Made by a program: the position numbers and the translations under genes. From Paenibacillus sp. FSL W8-0426 (GTDB taxonomy: Bacteria; Bacillota; Bacilli; Paenibacillales; Paenibacillaceae), in assembly GCF_037969725.1 (NCBI RefSeq), contig NZ_CP150203.1:3860001-3924000 (forward strand): 64,000 nucleotides of DNA. Direction: 5' to 3'. Numbering within the stretch: the stretch's first letter is position 1; the number at the start of each line of letters is the position of its first letter. This document shows positions 63,598 to 64,000 of the stretch, piece after piece. The notes beneath the pieces were generated by a model that saw only the letters and a list, made by a program, of their open reading frames with translations, was not told where the DNA came from and ran no database searches.

Positions 63598-64000
63598 TTA
63601 TACCTTCTTTCTATTCGTATAAATATAGGCGTGCTCCAAAGTAGGCTCTACTAACAGGCTGCCTTCCAATGGGGTATCCGATATATAGCGAACATGTACA
63701 CCACTTGCAGTGACCTGTGTTGAGATGATGAGTGCACCTTGCTCTTGAAGCTTCTCCGTCACATTCTCTCCGCTGTAAAGCCACACCTTTCCCTCCACCG
63801 ATTTGATGAAAGCAGGGATATCTCCAAAATAGTTCACAATCCCTTGGTGCAGTACAAGAACCAAATCTGTTGTAAGTGCAATATCTTCGACAATATGGGT
63901 GGAAATAATAATAGATCGGTCTGTAGAAAGAGTGGTTAGCAGTTGTCTAAACGACACACGCTCATGAGGATCAAGTCCCACGGTGGGTTCATCAACCAAA
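63598..64000 (-). CDS. ABC transporter ATPase, 3' part (cut by window end)
   Basis: The C-terminal 133 residues of an ABC ATPase: Walker B end DEPTVGLDPHERVSF (D-loop), H-loop IISTHIVEDIALTTD and a C-terminal extension. The Walker A and signature parts lie beyond base 64000. It pairs with the two membrane proteins downstream as an ABC-2 type exporter, maybe for antibiotic peptides or cell-envelope stress response. Confidence 0.88.
   Translation of the reverse strand, partial: LVDEPTVGLDPHERVSFRQLLTTLSTDRSIIISTHIVEDIALTTDLVLVLHQGIVNYFGDIPAFIKSVEGKVWLYSGENVTEKLQEQGALIISTQVTASGVHVRYISDTPLEGSLLVEPTLEHAYIYTNRKKV

Overview
The window looks like a chromosomal segment of a Paenibacillus-type Firmicute. 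The grounds are moderate GC, strong AAGGAGG-type ribosome binding sites, Gram-positive lipoproteins, an SLH-anchored multimodular surface glycosidase, several carbohydrate ABC importers, GlpP, a YjdF-family gene and AgrC/AgrA-like signalling. Genus is inferred from gene content only. No rRNA, tRNA, CRISPR array or prophage was seen.

Layout. 1-6.7 kb: a gene remnant, a chemoreceptor, a MarR/alcohol dehydrogenase/MFS group and a GNAT acetyltransferase. 6.9-12.1 kb: a glucuronide locus with beta-glucuronidase, a GPH symporter and a divergent AraC regulator, next to decayed remnants of two downstream hexuronate genes (a KDPG-aldolase piece and an SDR oxidoreductase piece). 12.1-19.1 kb: SnoaL-like protein, MerR/SDR operon, a secreted unknown, a GH16 beta-glucanase, methionine aminopeptidase and a DJ-1/PfpI protein. 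19.3-26.6 kb: one minus-strand operon reading glpP - regulated terminator - glycerophosphodiesterase - HAD phosphatase - metallophosphoesterase - ugpC - ugpA - ugpE - ugpB, i.e. a glycerol-3-phosphate/glycerophosphodiester uptake system headed by its own antiterminator. 26.9-31.1 kb: an AgrA/AgrC-like two-component pair followed by a secreted serine hydrolase. 31.2-40 kb: small secreted, lipoprotein and membrane genes, a stand-alone TnpB element inserted between a gene and its terminator, a broken lipoprotein gene, Nudix, yjdF with a structured leader, and a VOC protein.

40-53.8 kb is the most interesting part. A LacI regulator, an 820-residue cytoplasmic six-hairpin-like protein, a binding protein, two permeases and a 2117-residue SLH-anchored surface protein form a polysaccharide-use locus whose substrate I cannot name. 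Three copies of the palindrome TTAAACGTTTAA (one with a mismatch) lie before the regulator, the 820-residue gene and the binding-protein gene, so the three units are probably one LacI regulon. The importer has no ATPase of its own.

54-64 kb: an HExxH protein, small proteins, a decayed CopC-like/lipoprotein region, a secreted alkaline phosphatase, an alpha/beta hydrolase, a DUF1801 protein, an ECF42-type sigma factor with its DGPF partner, and an ABC-2 exporter cut by the window end. A family of dispersed intergenic repeats (near 15.0, 26.7, 36.6 and 50.0 kb) runs through the window and is not explained by any gene.
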